IMG/VR virus record: IMGVR_UViG_3300030329_006293
Coordinates: 6,725-36,770 of that record
Origin: a virus
Strand: one strand, 5' to 3'
DNA length: 30,046 nucleotides
Below are positions 7,801 through 15,823 of this stretch, one piece after another; the first letter of the stretch is position 1, and every line of letters begins with the position of its first letter. The notes beneath the pieces were generated by a model that searched no databases, had not been told where the DNA came from, and saw only the letters and a program-made list of their open reading frames with translations. Made by a program: the position numbers and the translations under genes.

Positions 7801-8434
7801 ACCTACCCAGTCCACCAACACCTCTTAGTACAAATCCAGATGGTTCTGGAGCAGTATACACTAACTGTCCTCTATGCATCCACAGATTGTCGAATTCATT
7901 TTGCAGGTGTTTACCATAACATTGTCGTGTTTCAGCTACAATTGGCGCATATACTGTGGTATCGGTTGGCAACTCTGTATACGAATTGTCAACTCCAACT
8001 ATAGCTGTTGCACCTATGTGCTTATTGAGAGAAAATTCGACATTTGAATTGAACTTCTGATAGAGTACAGTATTCATGAAAACGTTCTCACCATAAGTTG
8101 TTGTGTCAATTGCATTTATCTGTACTAAATGGGTATTTCCTTCAAATTCGAGGGATTGTATTAGACCATAAAATAGACAGTTTTCAACACCAGACGAATT
8201 CAGCATTACAAGTTTCAAAGTGTCTCCAACTGTCAATTGGTCAATAAATCTTACGCCTCCTTCTGTTGGAGTGTTGTCTAACATTGCTTCAACTATTGTT
8301 GATTTGTTAGAATCGAATCGAATTTTGAACTCTCCTTTTGGGTCATACTCAGCAGCACCATCAGGAAACGTCCCACTCTTCTTCTTAATTCTCATGAACG
8401 GTCTTCGTTCATGAGGAAGAAAGGGCAGGCCCAT
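4883..8434 (-). CDS. Large tail hub/baseplate-like protein
   Basis: 1183 residues from the ATG that shares one base with the previous stop (TAATG), with GGAGG eight bases upstream; an in-frame GTG at 8449 is less likely. The N-terminal part (about 1-170) has a beta-rich pattern with LFYGLIQSLEFEGNTHLVQI, as in tail-hub proteins where a strand pair surrounds an FxGxI motif. The C-terminal third (about 740-1110) contains VRDVFHSLCSRV, VWKSIVKLAQQYDAKVWI, FELAKKAAEALKTIY and FRVTGIEYESREHKTSLQL, a pattern typical of phage gp27/gpD-like hub domains. Between them lies a large Gly/Asn/Pro-rich stretch (about 180-730) of unknown fold, possibly a receptor-binding or carbohydrate-binding insertion. 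Last gene of the tail operon, after the fibre gene. Hub assignment is moderately sure; the insertion is unexplained. Confidence 0.6.
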   Translation of the reverse strand: MGLPFLPHERRPFMRIKKKSGTFPDGAAEYDPKGEFKIRFDSNKSTIVEAMLDNTPTEGGVRFIDQLTVGDTLKLVMLNSSGVENCLFYGLIQSLEFEGNTHLVQINAIDTTTYGENVFMNTVLYQKFNSNVEFSLNKHIGATAIVGVDNSYTELPTDTTVYAPIVAETRQCYGKHLQNEFDNLWMHRGQLVYTAPEPSGFVLRGVGGLGRLSTGDGSEDDPWVDFPEDVNPLSTVERPVLGSGNYYSADEFYFSNGAKKVVAQTFEATRDDQITNIFFPIAKCIRRYPSQITASRGKDEHGNNIASGTNVIADDGWDQTSALSPGNYGWHEIVGCPQETRLHDTARGQPYNTFGPGLDLKVTLVKCTQSESAQSGSTVSSGGATTKYDTHVNKKEMVPSAVSLGQLGGTPEAGIDWTNLDDLSYAAVEVMKDSDGNPIQITIEPENPVPSPHYPAGETIATNYMLMNHNTNYPDNKRGHGHEVFMHDENYADAYTLFGWNLESTPVNIERGETYALVFEMLGNPNHPQETDGTDIGGTPNPGYLSPAIAWAVGIAIANDALINHISGVTNTAWTIYDEGAHLKSALNENTNSDGTGNMVGHHGRVTYSSQIRSLPGYDITYGQGSPPTWQHTPSSRAGPYISGAEFGFWEYEDWLSTQAARDLNYNVMVSDKGGSAAGSVEMPTMFPVCGFRGKGSHISSYFSVVSGAWKVAGENLYWKWDAQRRLVLWGAGSADYQPVTDIGNIKMSRISYYSNPSTGGLLRASNKSTVRDVFHSLCSRVSEWGTVVCDYTLDGADDVYGTGYNDSSTFELSYFSSTNETVWKSIVKLAQQYDAKVWIHTDLSGNNTLVFEKMTTITDFAYNNPGIHQYSFSNRTEDPDILKYMTYTKISQDIENMYTRFRIIGASPDEASGTYTIPGLPTANTSSPPISWILDVPQMQTLTGYRKEFEFKSEKNITSFELAKKAAEALKTIYAQDQYSGTLTLSGCHPLYENASLGLMFDRNAVVRIMDKYAVTGDSPTGTTNVFRVTGIEYESREHKTSLQLTTIIENTDYVEAQRTINQLKKNEQKEQDIGNRYTEKCDAPSPLALSTTMMMYVRDSTGRIIAGEDKSPTVVDGDGEWFLVGSFLAGYGTIANDAQPIIQVESEEITTPATSYISALENSIYKWEKDSLTVIQRFVKP
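8391..8415. repeat. Perfect 10-bp inverted repeat at the start of the hub gene
   Basis: CTCATGAACG (8391-8400) and CGTTCATGAG (8406-8415) are exact reverse complements with a five-base spacer. They lie in codons about 7-15 of the hub gene, roughly 20 bases after its ATG. In the mRNA this would form a stable hairpin close to the start, and could tune hub translation relative to the upstream fibre gene. Confidence 0.7.
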
Positions 8435-11400
8435 TAATCTTCCCTCCACTCTTCAATCTCGATTACAAACTGTGCAGCACTGATTTGCGGGTTGAGAATA
8501 CGTTGGTTGAATTGTGTAATTTTTCCACGATATGTGTAGCAATATGGAGAGATAAATTCGATAAGAGTTCTATCCATCCATAGTTTCTCCATCATTCCCA
8601 TGATGTACGCATCATTAACACAGACGCACGTCACGGTGCTGAGCCGACTTTCAAATCCATTATCAGTCATTCTGTCGAAGTTTAATCCTACAATTCTGTG
8701 TCTTTGAACATCGATATCTTTATCTGTTTGCATTCTAATTACCGAGGTATTGTGCGATGCGTCGTCAAGTAAGAGTGTTTCGTATGGAGCATTACCGATA
8801 GGTCTTACACTATAATTTAATCCTGATAGTAAACATCCTTCAATCTTAAGTGGAGGCTCATTTTCATAGCTAATTCCTTCCGTTCGTATTCTCCATTTGG
8901 TATCGTTCTTTCCAGATATGTTGCACCCAGTTAGCCAAAGCTTTCCATTTCCTGATAGTGTGATGTCCTGGTCAACTTCCAATGTCACGCCTATCAATTG
9001 AACGAAAGATTCAATATCTTCATCCATCCGAGTATCTGCCCATGTCACGTCTTCTATCACAGGATTCCAATCTCCATTATTGATGTTGGAAAATACTGCT
9101 GAAAGATTCGAGTTCACCGTGAGGTGCCGCAAATCTACATACTCTGTCGACGCACCAAGCACGTATCCTGAAGAGGGCATAAATGTTAGCGCTGTATTTC
9201 GATAGATTAGAGTGTTTGTTGTGCTTCCCTCTCTTACCCACACCCTATCGAATTGTGTAGAGGTACTGTTATTTCCATATCCAGACAATCCATAATAACC
9301 ATTCGTAAATGTGGAATCAGTAGCAGTCAATGTTCCACTATCATCAAAATATCCTTTTACTTGGCCTGTGTGTATATCGTAGCTTGCTTCCATATATGTG
9401 ACGGAAGCTGCAAAATTAGGAACAAATGTTGTTGGGCCTGTCAATACAGTCTCCACGCCATTCTGAATCTTTATGATTTGATGCGACCAATTTCCAACAG
9501 AATAACTGACGACATATTCGTATCGATTATCTTCGTCTTGTGCACACAGCGCCATTCTGTATGTTGCTGCACTTCCTGGTGTTGTGCCACGAGATGGTAT
9601 CAATTCGCCTGTGACCATTTGTTTCTGTGGGTCATTATATTGATGACTTTGTGTTGCTCTATTAGATGCGGAGTTAGTGCTTGCAATTCCGAAATAATCT
9701 GTTCCAGGACCAGTTTCATTTTGTTGGATAGAATCCATTTGTGTTATGAACTTCAATGGTTGCGAATCAGAGAATAATGTAAGCCCACTAACAGTTTCAA
9801 CCAATTTCATATTTGCAAATCCTGCTTCCTCATTTCCAAATGATACTACCACTTGAACACTACAACAACCACTGAGGTCTACATTTTCTCCATTAGTAAC
9901 GCCACCACTAGTAGAGCCAGAAGAATTATGTTTTACTACTACAACTGTTATCGGATTTGCTTCGTCCCATTCATCCCATGTGAACTTTACGCTACTACTA
10001 CCAGCAGGCAGATGAATACTAGTTATTTGTGTGTCAGCGCCTTTTCCTTTCCGATATGATTTATCTCCGCTTTGTACAGTAATTGCTGGAGATGCTCCAG
10101 TTGATGTTTTCCAAAGTGGAGGATGGAATGCTACAGTGGTTCTATGACAATCTAAAGTTCCAGATAGTAGAGTTTGCGAAAGATTTGTCATATTTGTCCA
10201 TTCTGATATCGCTACTCCAGAGCCACCTCGCACTGAAAATCCGAATCTCGTATTTGATAGTGGTAAAGACCATCCACATATGTGCATATCATTTGAGGAT
10301 GTTGAGGTTGTTATAGGTGTCACTACACTAGGTACCGCGATAAAGTTTCTAGTAGTATCTGTGAAGGTAGTGACTGGCATTAGCACTCCAATTCCTGCCG
10401 TCATATTATTTCCAACGAAGGCATTATGTCTTAAATATGAAGGATATCCAGGTGGCCAAAGTATTGAACTTCCAAACAAAATATGCGCAGTTTCGCCCGT
10501 GACTTCAATTCTGTTTTCATGTATTGTAGATGTTAATGATGGAAGTCCACCAAGTACTATCGTACCGGTTACGGCGGATGGGAAGTTTCCAACTACTTCG
10601 TTATTTTCTATGTTATGCTCGAAATAGGTACACATTGCAAAGTGTAGGAATCCACATCCTCCGTCATTTATAGTTCCAACGTGGCAATTTCGGAGTTCAA
10701 CAGTACTATTTGTTGCTCCAGTTTTTGTAGTTCCATTATAGTTCGATATGCGAAACATGTGGACGGTATCGACACCTAAACTAGAATACATATTGCAATT
10801 TTTAATTGTCGTCGTGTTTGCTGCCTTCGCATTGTCTTTTCCTAAGTACACTCCACGACCATTCAGATACATCCATGTAGTCGTCACATCTGTAGAAGTG
10901 TCTCCAAGTACAAAGTTTGAAGTTCCATAAATAGCTGCAGCTCCAACAGCATCTCCTCCACCTTCCCCACTAGGTGAACCTAGTACGAGGATGGATTGAG
11001 TTCCGTAGCGACCATTGTTGGATGGCCAATAGAAATTAGAATCATAGCAGTGCAAACTTGGATTTGTCCATGATTCGCTATATCCGATACCTGCATCTTT
11101 ATTATCTGTTGCACCAGTTCCAAATACATCTGCACAGCTGCGACCTTTCAGATATAGGTGGGTGTTGGCATTTGACCCAGATGTTGTAAATGTTGCTCCA
11201 TTATTTAGATACAGTAGGTCTGCAATTATTCCTTGATTTGCGTTTTGAACTGAATGTGTAAGAGTATGTGGTCCATCTACTACAATAAGTCCAAGAGTTG
11301 GCGTTCCATAAACAGGTCCTACCATACCACTCTCAGGATTCACAGCTTGGTCATTCCAATCGATAATGTCACCACTTCCAGACCATATCCAATATGAGTG

Positions 11401-14400
11401 TCCTGCCTCAAATGATACTATGCTATCGTTTCCGAGTGTTAGATTTTGAACTGAGAATGCAGTTCCATTTCTCGCTCCAAGCATTCCAGTATCCTGAAGT
11501 CGTATGTTGGAATTTGTTGAGCCATCTCTCCCAACATAAATGTTTGTGTATTCAGCCGTTCCATTTACCCATATCAGATATGTTGTGGATTTTCCTTTGC
11601 CAAGCATATACATCGAAGTTCCACTTAATGCTCCATTAAGTGTGTTGGTGAATATGTTGTATGCGTCTGTATTAACATGGTCGAATCTTACTGTGTCGGC
11701 ATTAACAGCTCCACCAGTATCAATTGTTAGGCCAGCTTCTTTCACATCCAAATCGATAGAGCTTAAAATATGCCCAGTTCGTTTTACTTCTAGAATGTCA
11801 TCTTCATTGACTCCATCAACTGTTAATTTAGCAGAACTCGCTCCACTAGCCAATCCAATTGTTGCACCTTTCAATACTCCATGTGCGGCGTCCCCATAGT
11901 CAACAACAAAGTTTCCATTGATTGTTGTGTTTGTATCTTCAATTACATACGCAGCACTCGTAGACCATGTGCCTGCACTTTGTAGACCAATTTCAACATT
12001 ACAGGTGAGTGTTGTTGGAAGCTCACATGCATTTGAATATGTTCCTGGGTCTAAATCAGGTGTGAATCTGAGAGTTGTAGAATATACAGGCTCTAAGAAA
12101 TGTCCATTTGCCATTGTCAAATTATTATGCCACGGATTTGTGTTATCGTGACGTGTGACTTCAAATATCAAATTCCCAATTGGAGGAGAACCAGTGTTAT
12201 TCCAATCGTAAGTACCACTACCAGTCACGTATCCTGCTCCAGTAGTCGCAATACCTTGGCGTGCAGTGCACCCTGCTGCAATGTTTAAGTGAGATGGATA
12301 CGAGCGCGCCGGTGCGGCAACGACATTCGACCAACTATAATCTGCTACTGTTGTATTGTAAGTTCCATCGCCAATTTGTACAGCAGTGTAGACTGGTGCG
12401 CTACCAATTATTTGCCAGTTTGAAGTCACGGTAATGTTCAAATTTGTTGGACTGCCACTTTTTGCTCCGAGCAAATATAGAGTTGGGTCTCCATCTGCTT
12501 CAACTGTTCCAGTACCAGCATAAGTAATGTCGCCATTCACAACTTTCAAATCCATTCCCTGAACGAATGTTTGTGTCGCTGTCCAGTTCGCTCCTGTTTC
12601 AATTCCCCAACCTACTGCATCGTCTACCACTGTATATGTGGTGTCCTGCGCTGTGCTGTGCGCTAAAGTTCCAGTTCCTCCGCCTCCAACAATCATGTGT
12701 ATTGTGTGTGGATGACAATCTGCGATGTCTGTAGTTCCAATATATGCTCCATCATTCAATACCTTTGAAGTTAATCGTGGCGCAACAGATGATGCTCCAA
12801 TTGTTCCACGAACATTATACAATTCATATGTTCCTCCACCTGGACCAGTATGTTGTAGATTTCCATTGAATGTGGTTTCAGTTGCAGAGTGGAGGAATCG
12901 CCCAAACAATTCATGTCCAGTTCCTTCCAATACAAGCTTCCCTGTTCCGCCTTTCATTCCAAGTCCTGTGTATCCGTCTCCACCTGTCATTGCTTGCTTA
13001 ACAGCGTTGTATTGTGCTGCATCAGTACTTTTGAAATCAAAATAAGCGCTAACTGACCTTCCGCTTGGCCACGAGCTAGGTGGATTTGTCATTGTTGCAC
13101 CATCAATCCACACGACATAATCAGCCTGTACTAGTGGGTTTGCATGGTCGCCGTATATTTCTATGGCTGTTTCAACGTGAGCACCAGGTCCTCCATATTG
13201 CCAATTAATGGTTCCAGCAAGCATTTCAAATCGTAAACACTTGATTGATGCTGCTGCCATTGTGACTGAGTTGTCAAACATTATTTCTCCAGTGTTTAAT
13301 GATAAGTTTGTGTAGGCAGTGTCGCCACTATTTCGACATTCTAATGTTCCACCTACGAAATTGAATGTATCGATTCCACCATTTGTTGCAAAGTCTATTG
13401 CTTGAAGACACTTTAGATTTCCTGTAAACTTGTGTTGAATTGTACTATCCTGACCATGGTCTACACGTAGTGGTTGTGTGATTACAGTGTTGTCTCCTAA
13501 ATGTTCGACAATAAATCCTCCGAGGCTACCTTGAGCTACATCGAATACTTCAATAGTACTCAGCTTCATATTCTCTACTTGAAGAACACTCCAATTTGCG
13601 TCTTTAAATGCAGCTCTCAATACACCATGTGGGTCAGTACTAAGTGAAGCAACTTTACATGTGTCTGCGTTTCCAAGATTTCTCATGTCTACTTCAATTT
13701 GAACGGCATTTAGTGTTGTGCCAGCATTAGAAATAAATGTCGTAGTACCATTAGTTGGATTCAATCTTAGTGGTTGCGCTGGAACAATAGTTGAAGTTCC
13801 AGCTAATGAGAATGATTTGAATCTTCCAGAAGTATAATTGACAGTTGCAGTACCATCTGCATATCCGATATTAACGTAATTTGCAGTCGCTGATGAAGTT
13901 TCTAATGGGTTATCTGGTGCGACAAAGGTATGTGTTCCTCCAGTCATAAATTGTAGATGTGGAATGTTTGTCCATCCATTAACATCGCCTAGAATCTGGA
14001 ATGTTGTTGTTCCTTCCATGTAGAGTTTAGCGCAATTTGACCAATCTATCGAACCAGTATTTGCACTCATTCCTGATGGCACTGTTAGTGTGTCTGTGAT
14101 TTTGACTTCACCTAACGAGTGATTAAACGTTAAGCTAGTATTTCCTCCTCCAAAGGTCAATTTCTTAATCACCATATTGGGACTTAAACCAGCAGTATTT
14201 TCCATGAGGAATGAGTTGGGTGTTGCTGTCCCAGACCCAACGAGAATGTATTCTCCGGTTGTGCCTGTGGCAGTTCCCCCTTGACCATGATATCCAATAA
14301 ATGCAGTTTGTCCTCCAACTGCTGGAGCAACTTTAATTGCCATTGCACTCCAATCACCCATACTGTTAATTGCACCTGGTGCGACTGAAGTTGTTCCACG

Positions 14401-15750
14401 AACTGTGATATCGAATCCTCCGCTATTTGTGACGGTTGCTCCATTTTGAATGTGTATTGTACTCAATACATCTGTCGTTCCAATGAAATCGACAAGTCCT
14501 CCTAGGCTCAAATTATTTGGACCAACCTGAGTAGTTGATGATACACCACCAATGTTGATTGGTGTTCCCCATCCTCCGCTTCCAAGTGTCTGATTTATTT
14601 CTACACTCGTAGCTGTGAATGAACTAGTAGCATCATCACAAGTGTAAAGGCATGTTCGATAAGGACCACCATTTTCTTGCAGTGTAGCGCCCAATAAAAT
14701 TAATGTTAGTGTAGTATCTAGAACTGCTCCGCCAGTTTGCCATGGAATCTCTGCTCCAACTAACCAACTACCGTTTCCAGTTCGTAATTGCCCCCATCCA
14801 GTCACTCCGTCCAATGGATTGATTATGGCTGCATCGAGTTTATTTTCTCCTGATAGATTTGGTGTCGCATTTTCAGTAGCGTGGAGAAAAATGTTTGCCC
14901 AAGTTCCAGTCAATAAAAATCTCCATTCTTGTGTTGGATTATTGACAGAAGTTGGTAATAGCGAACTGTATCCTCCATCGATAGCTCCGAAGAACATATC
15001 AGTGTATGTACCAGGAGTACCATTCCAACTAAGATTTACTGGGTCTGCTGTGGATTGGAAATCTACAACCTTTGGGTAAAAGGATTGGAAATTGGTAGTT
15101 CTCGAACCAAGGTATGGTGCGCTAGTTAGGTCCAATTGAAGTGTGCAAGTACCTCCAGTTGAATTATTCATTGCGAATTTTCCACAAGCAAGATTATCTT
15201 TCGTAATCCATAATTTTGAAGTCATAGTCGACGCTGGTGAGTAATAAAACTCTGCTGTCGTTAAAATAGGGTCAATTCCAGTTGCCCCATCTCCAAGCCA
15301 TAAACTTGTAGAATAATGAAAGAGAGATGTCCAAGTTCCTCCGTTTATCCACATTGTATCGGCCATTATCATTTGTGGTACACCATTACTAACTAGACCT
15401 GGGTCGGCAAATCCAGTACCTTCATTCTGAAGTGTGGTACCTTCAGTTCCACATCCAACAGAAAATACCCCTGAACATTGGATAGTCATGATATCGATTA
15501 ATGTAGGAGTTTGAACTCCAGGATTTGGAACACCTGGTGGCATAAAATATGATGCGCTATCTCCGAAAATGTACATGTTTTCAACAGCTAATGTCGTACC
15601 AATTAGATGTGGATTTATCGAATCTCCAATGTAAACGGTATCACTTACACCTGGCATAAGAGGTGGTGGAAGCTGGGTTGCCTGGTCGGTCCAATTATCT
15701 GGGTTTGTGATGTCTGAACTGACTAGTCCATTCCAAATGAGTATTGCCAT
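8434..15750 (-). CDS. Giant beta-rich tail fibre/adhesin
   Basis: 2438 residues, the largest gene in the window, starting at an ATG with a strong AGGAGG site. The N-terminus has a WNG...NPDNW...DTVYIG motif, a common entry to beta-solenoid surface proteins. Most of residues 50-1850 are short Thr/Gly/Asn/Val-rich strands consistent with a parallel beta-helix; near 1650-1760 are turn ladders of the NosD type such as LRNCHVGTINDGGCGFLHF and IENNEVVGNF. Around 2000-2170 is a concanavalin-like (LamG-type) domain with RYEYVVSYSVGNW, QVKGYFDDSG and FDRVWVREG. The C-terminal 100 residues (SRLSTVTCVCVNDAYIM, YCYTYRGKITQFNQ) look like a compact baseplate-attachment domain. Lying between tape measure and hub genes, it probably forms the receptor-binding tail tip. 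No catalytic motif was identified. Confidence 0.75.
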   Translation of the reverse strand: MAILIWNGLVSSDITNPDNWTDQATQLPPPLMPGVSDTVYIGDSINPHLIGTTLAVENMYIFGDSASYFMPPGVPNPGVQTPTLIDIMTIQCSGVFSVGCGTEGTTLQNEGTGFADPGLVSNGVPQMIMADTMWINGGTWTSLFHYSTSLWLGDGATGIDPILTTAEFYYSPASTMTSKLWITKDNLACGKFAMNNSTGGTCTLQLDLTSAPYLGSRTTNFQSFYPKVVDFQSTADPVNLSWNGTPGTYTDMFFGAIDGGYSSLLPTSVNNPTQEWRFLLTGTWANIFLHATENATPNLSGENKLDAAIINPLDGVTGWGQLRTGNGSWLVGAEIPWQTGGAVLDTTLTLILLGATLQENGGPYRTCLYTCDDATSSFTATSVEINQTLGSGGWGTPINIGGVSSTTQVGPNNLSLGGLVDFIGTTDVLSTIHIQNGATVTNSGGFDITVRGTTSVAPGAINSMGDWSAMAIKVAPAVGGQTAFIGYHGQGGTATGTTGEYILVGSGTATPNSFLMENTAGLSPNMVIKKLTFGGGNTSLTFNHSLGEVKITDTLTVPSGMSANTGSIDWSNCAKLYMEGTTTFQILGDVNGWTNIPHLQFMTGGTHTFVAPDNPLETSSATANYVNIGYADGTATVNYTSGRFKSFSLAGTSTIVPAQPLRLNPTNGTTTFISNAGTTLNAVQIEVDMRNLGNADTCKVASLSTDPHGVLRAAFKDANWSVLQVENMKLSTIEVFDVAQGSLGGFIVEHLGDNTVITQPLRVDHGQDSTIQHKFTGNLKCLQAIDFATNGGIDTFNFVGGTLECRNSGDTAYTNLSLNTGEIMFDNSVTMAAASIKCLRFEMLAGTINWQYGGPGAHVETAIEIYGDHANPLVQADYVVWIDGATMTNPPSSWPSGRSVSAYFDFKSTDAAQYNAVKQAMTGGDGYTGLGMKGGTGKLVLEGTGHELFGRFLHSATETTFNGNLQHTGPGGGTYELYNVRGTIGASSVAPRLTSKVLNDGAYIGTTDIADCHPHTIHMIVGGGGTGTLAHSTAQDTTYTVVDDAVGWGIETGANWTATQTFVQGMDLKVVNGDITYAGTGTVEADGDPTLYLLGAKSGSPTNLNITVTSNWQIIGSAPVYTAVQIGDGTYNTTVADYSWSNVVAAPARSYPSHLNIAAGCTARQGIATTGAGYVTGSGTYDWNNTGSPPIGNLIFEVTRHDNTNPWHNNLTMANGHFLEPVYSTTLRFTPDLDPGTYSNACELPTTLTCNVEIGLQSAGTWSTSAAYVIEDTNTTINGNFVVDYGDAAHGVLKGATIGLASGASSAKLTVDGVNEDDILEVKRTGHILSSIDLDVKEAGLTIDTGGAVNADTVRFDHVNTDAYNIFTNTLNGALSGTSMYMLGKGKSTTYLIWVNGTAEYTNIYVGRDGSTNSNIRLQDTGMLGARNGTAFSVQNLTLGNDSIVSFEAGHSYWIWSGSGDIIDWNDQAVNPESGMVGPVYGTPTLGLIVVDGPHTLTHSVQNANQGIIADLLYLNNGATFTTSGSNANTHLYLKGRSCADVFGTGATDNKDAGIGYSESWTNPSLHCYDSNFYWPSNNGRYGTQSILVLGSPSGEGGGDAVGAAAIYGTSNFVLGDTSTDVTTTWMYLNGRGVYLGKDNAKAANTTTIKNCNMYSSLGVDTVHMFRISNYNGTTKTGATNSTVELRNCHVGTINDGGCGFLHFAMCTYFEHNIENNEVVGNFPSAVTGTIVLGGLPSLTSTIHENRIEVTGETAHILFGSSILWPPGYPSYLRHNAFVGNNMTAGIGVLMPVTTFTDTTRNFIAVPSVVTPITTSTSSNDMHICGWSLPLSNTRFGFSVRGGSGVAISEWTNMTNLSQTLLSGTLDCHRTTVAFHPPLWKTSTGASPAITVQSGDKSYRKGKGADTQITSIHLPAGSSSVKFTWDEWDEANPITVVVVKHNSSGSTSGGVTNGENVDLSGCCSVQVVVSFGNEEAGFANMKLVETVSGLTLFSDSQPLKFITQMDSIQQNETGPGTDYFGIASTNSASNRATQSHQYNDPQKQMVTGELIPSRGTTPGSAATYRMALCAQDEDNRYEYVVSYSVGNWSHQIIKIQNGVETVLTGPTTFVPNFAASVTYMEASYDIHTGQVKGYFDDSGTLTATDSTFTNGYYGLSGYGNNSTSTQFDRVWVREGSTTNTLIYRNTALTFMPSSGYVLGASTEYVDLRHLTVNSNLSAVFSNINNGDWNPVIEDVTWADTRMDEDIESFVQLIGVTLEVDQDITLSGNGKLWLTGCNISGKNDTKWRIRTEGISYENEPPLKIEGCLLSGLNYSVRPIGNAPYETLLLDDASHNTSVIRMQTDKDIDVQRHRIVGLNFDRMTDNGFESRLSTVTCVCVNDAYIMGMMEKLWMDRTLIEFISPYCYTYRGKITQFNQRILNPQISAAQFVIEIEEWRED

Positions 15751-15780
15751 ATTCTATCCTCCTGTGTTAGTTTTTCGAAT

Positions 15781-15797
15781 TCCTTTAAGCTATATCA
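15781..15797 (-). promoter_or_regulatory. Archaeal-type promoter of the fibre gene
   Basis: On the - strand GATATAGCTTAAAGGA lies about 35-45 bases upstream of the fibre ATG at 15750. A start about 26 bases downstream of the TATA portion would give a short leader still containing AGGAGG (15758-15764), the same layout as the tail tube promoter. Identified by similarity to the other boxes here. Confidence 0.5.
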
Positions 15798-15823
15798 ACT
15801 TCCCTATTCTTCTCCCTGCGTGC

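Noticed and set aside
14184-14444. Open frames opposite or offset to the large tail genes (for example here and at 9253-9777, 11540-11899, 16377-16607)
   Set aside because: They lack ribosome sites and plausible protein composition, and lie wholly within well-supported genes.
8434-15750. Tandem DNA repeats in the fibre gene
   Set aside because: Many short similar phrases (GTTCCA, TGTTCC) recur because of Gly/Thr/Asn codons in beta strands, but no exact repeat unit with constant spacing was found by eye.
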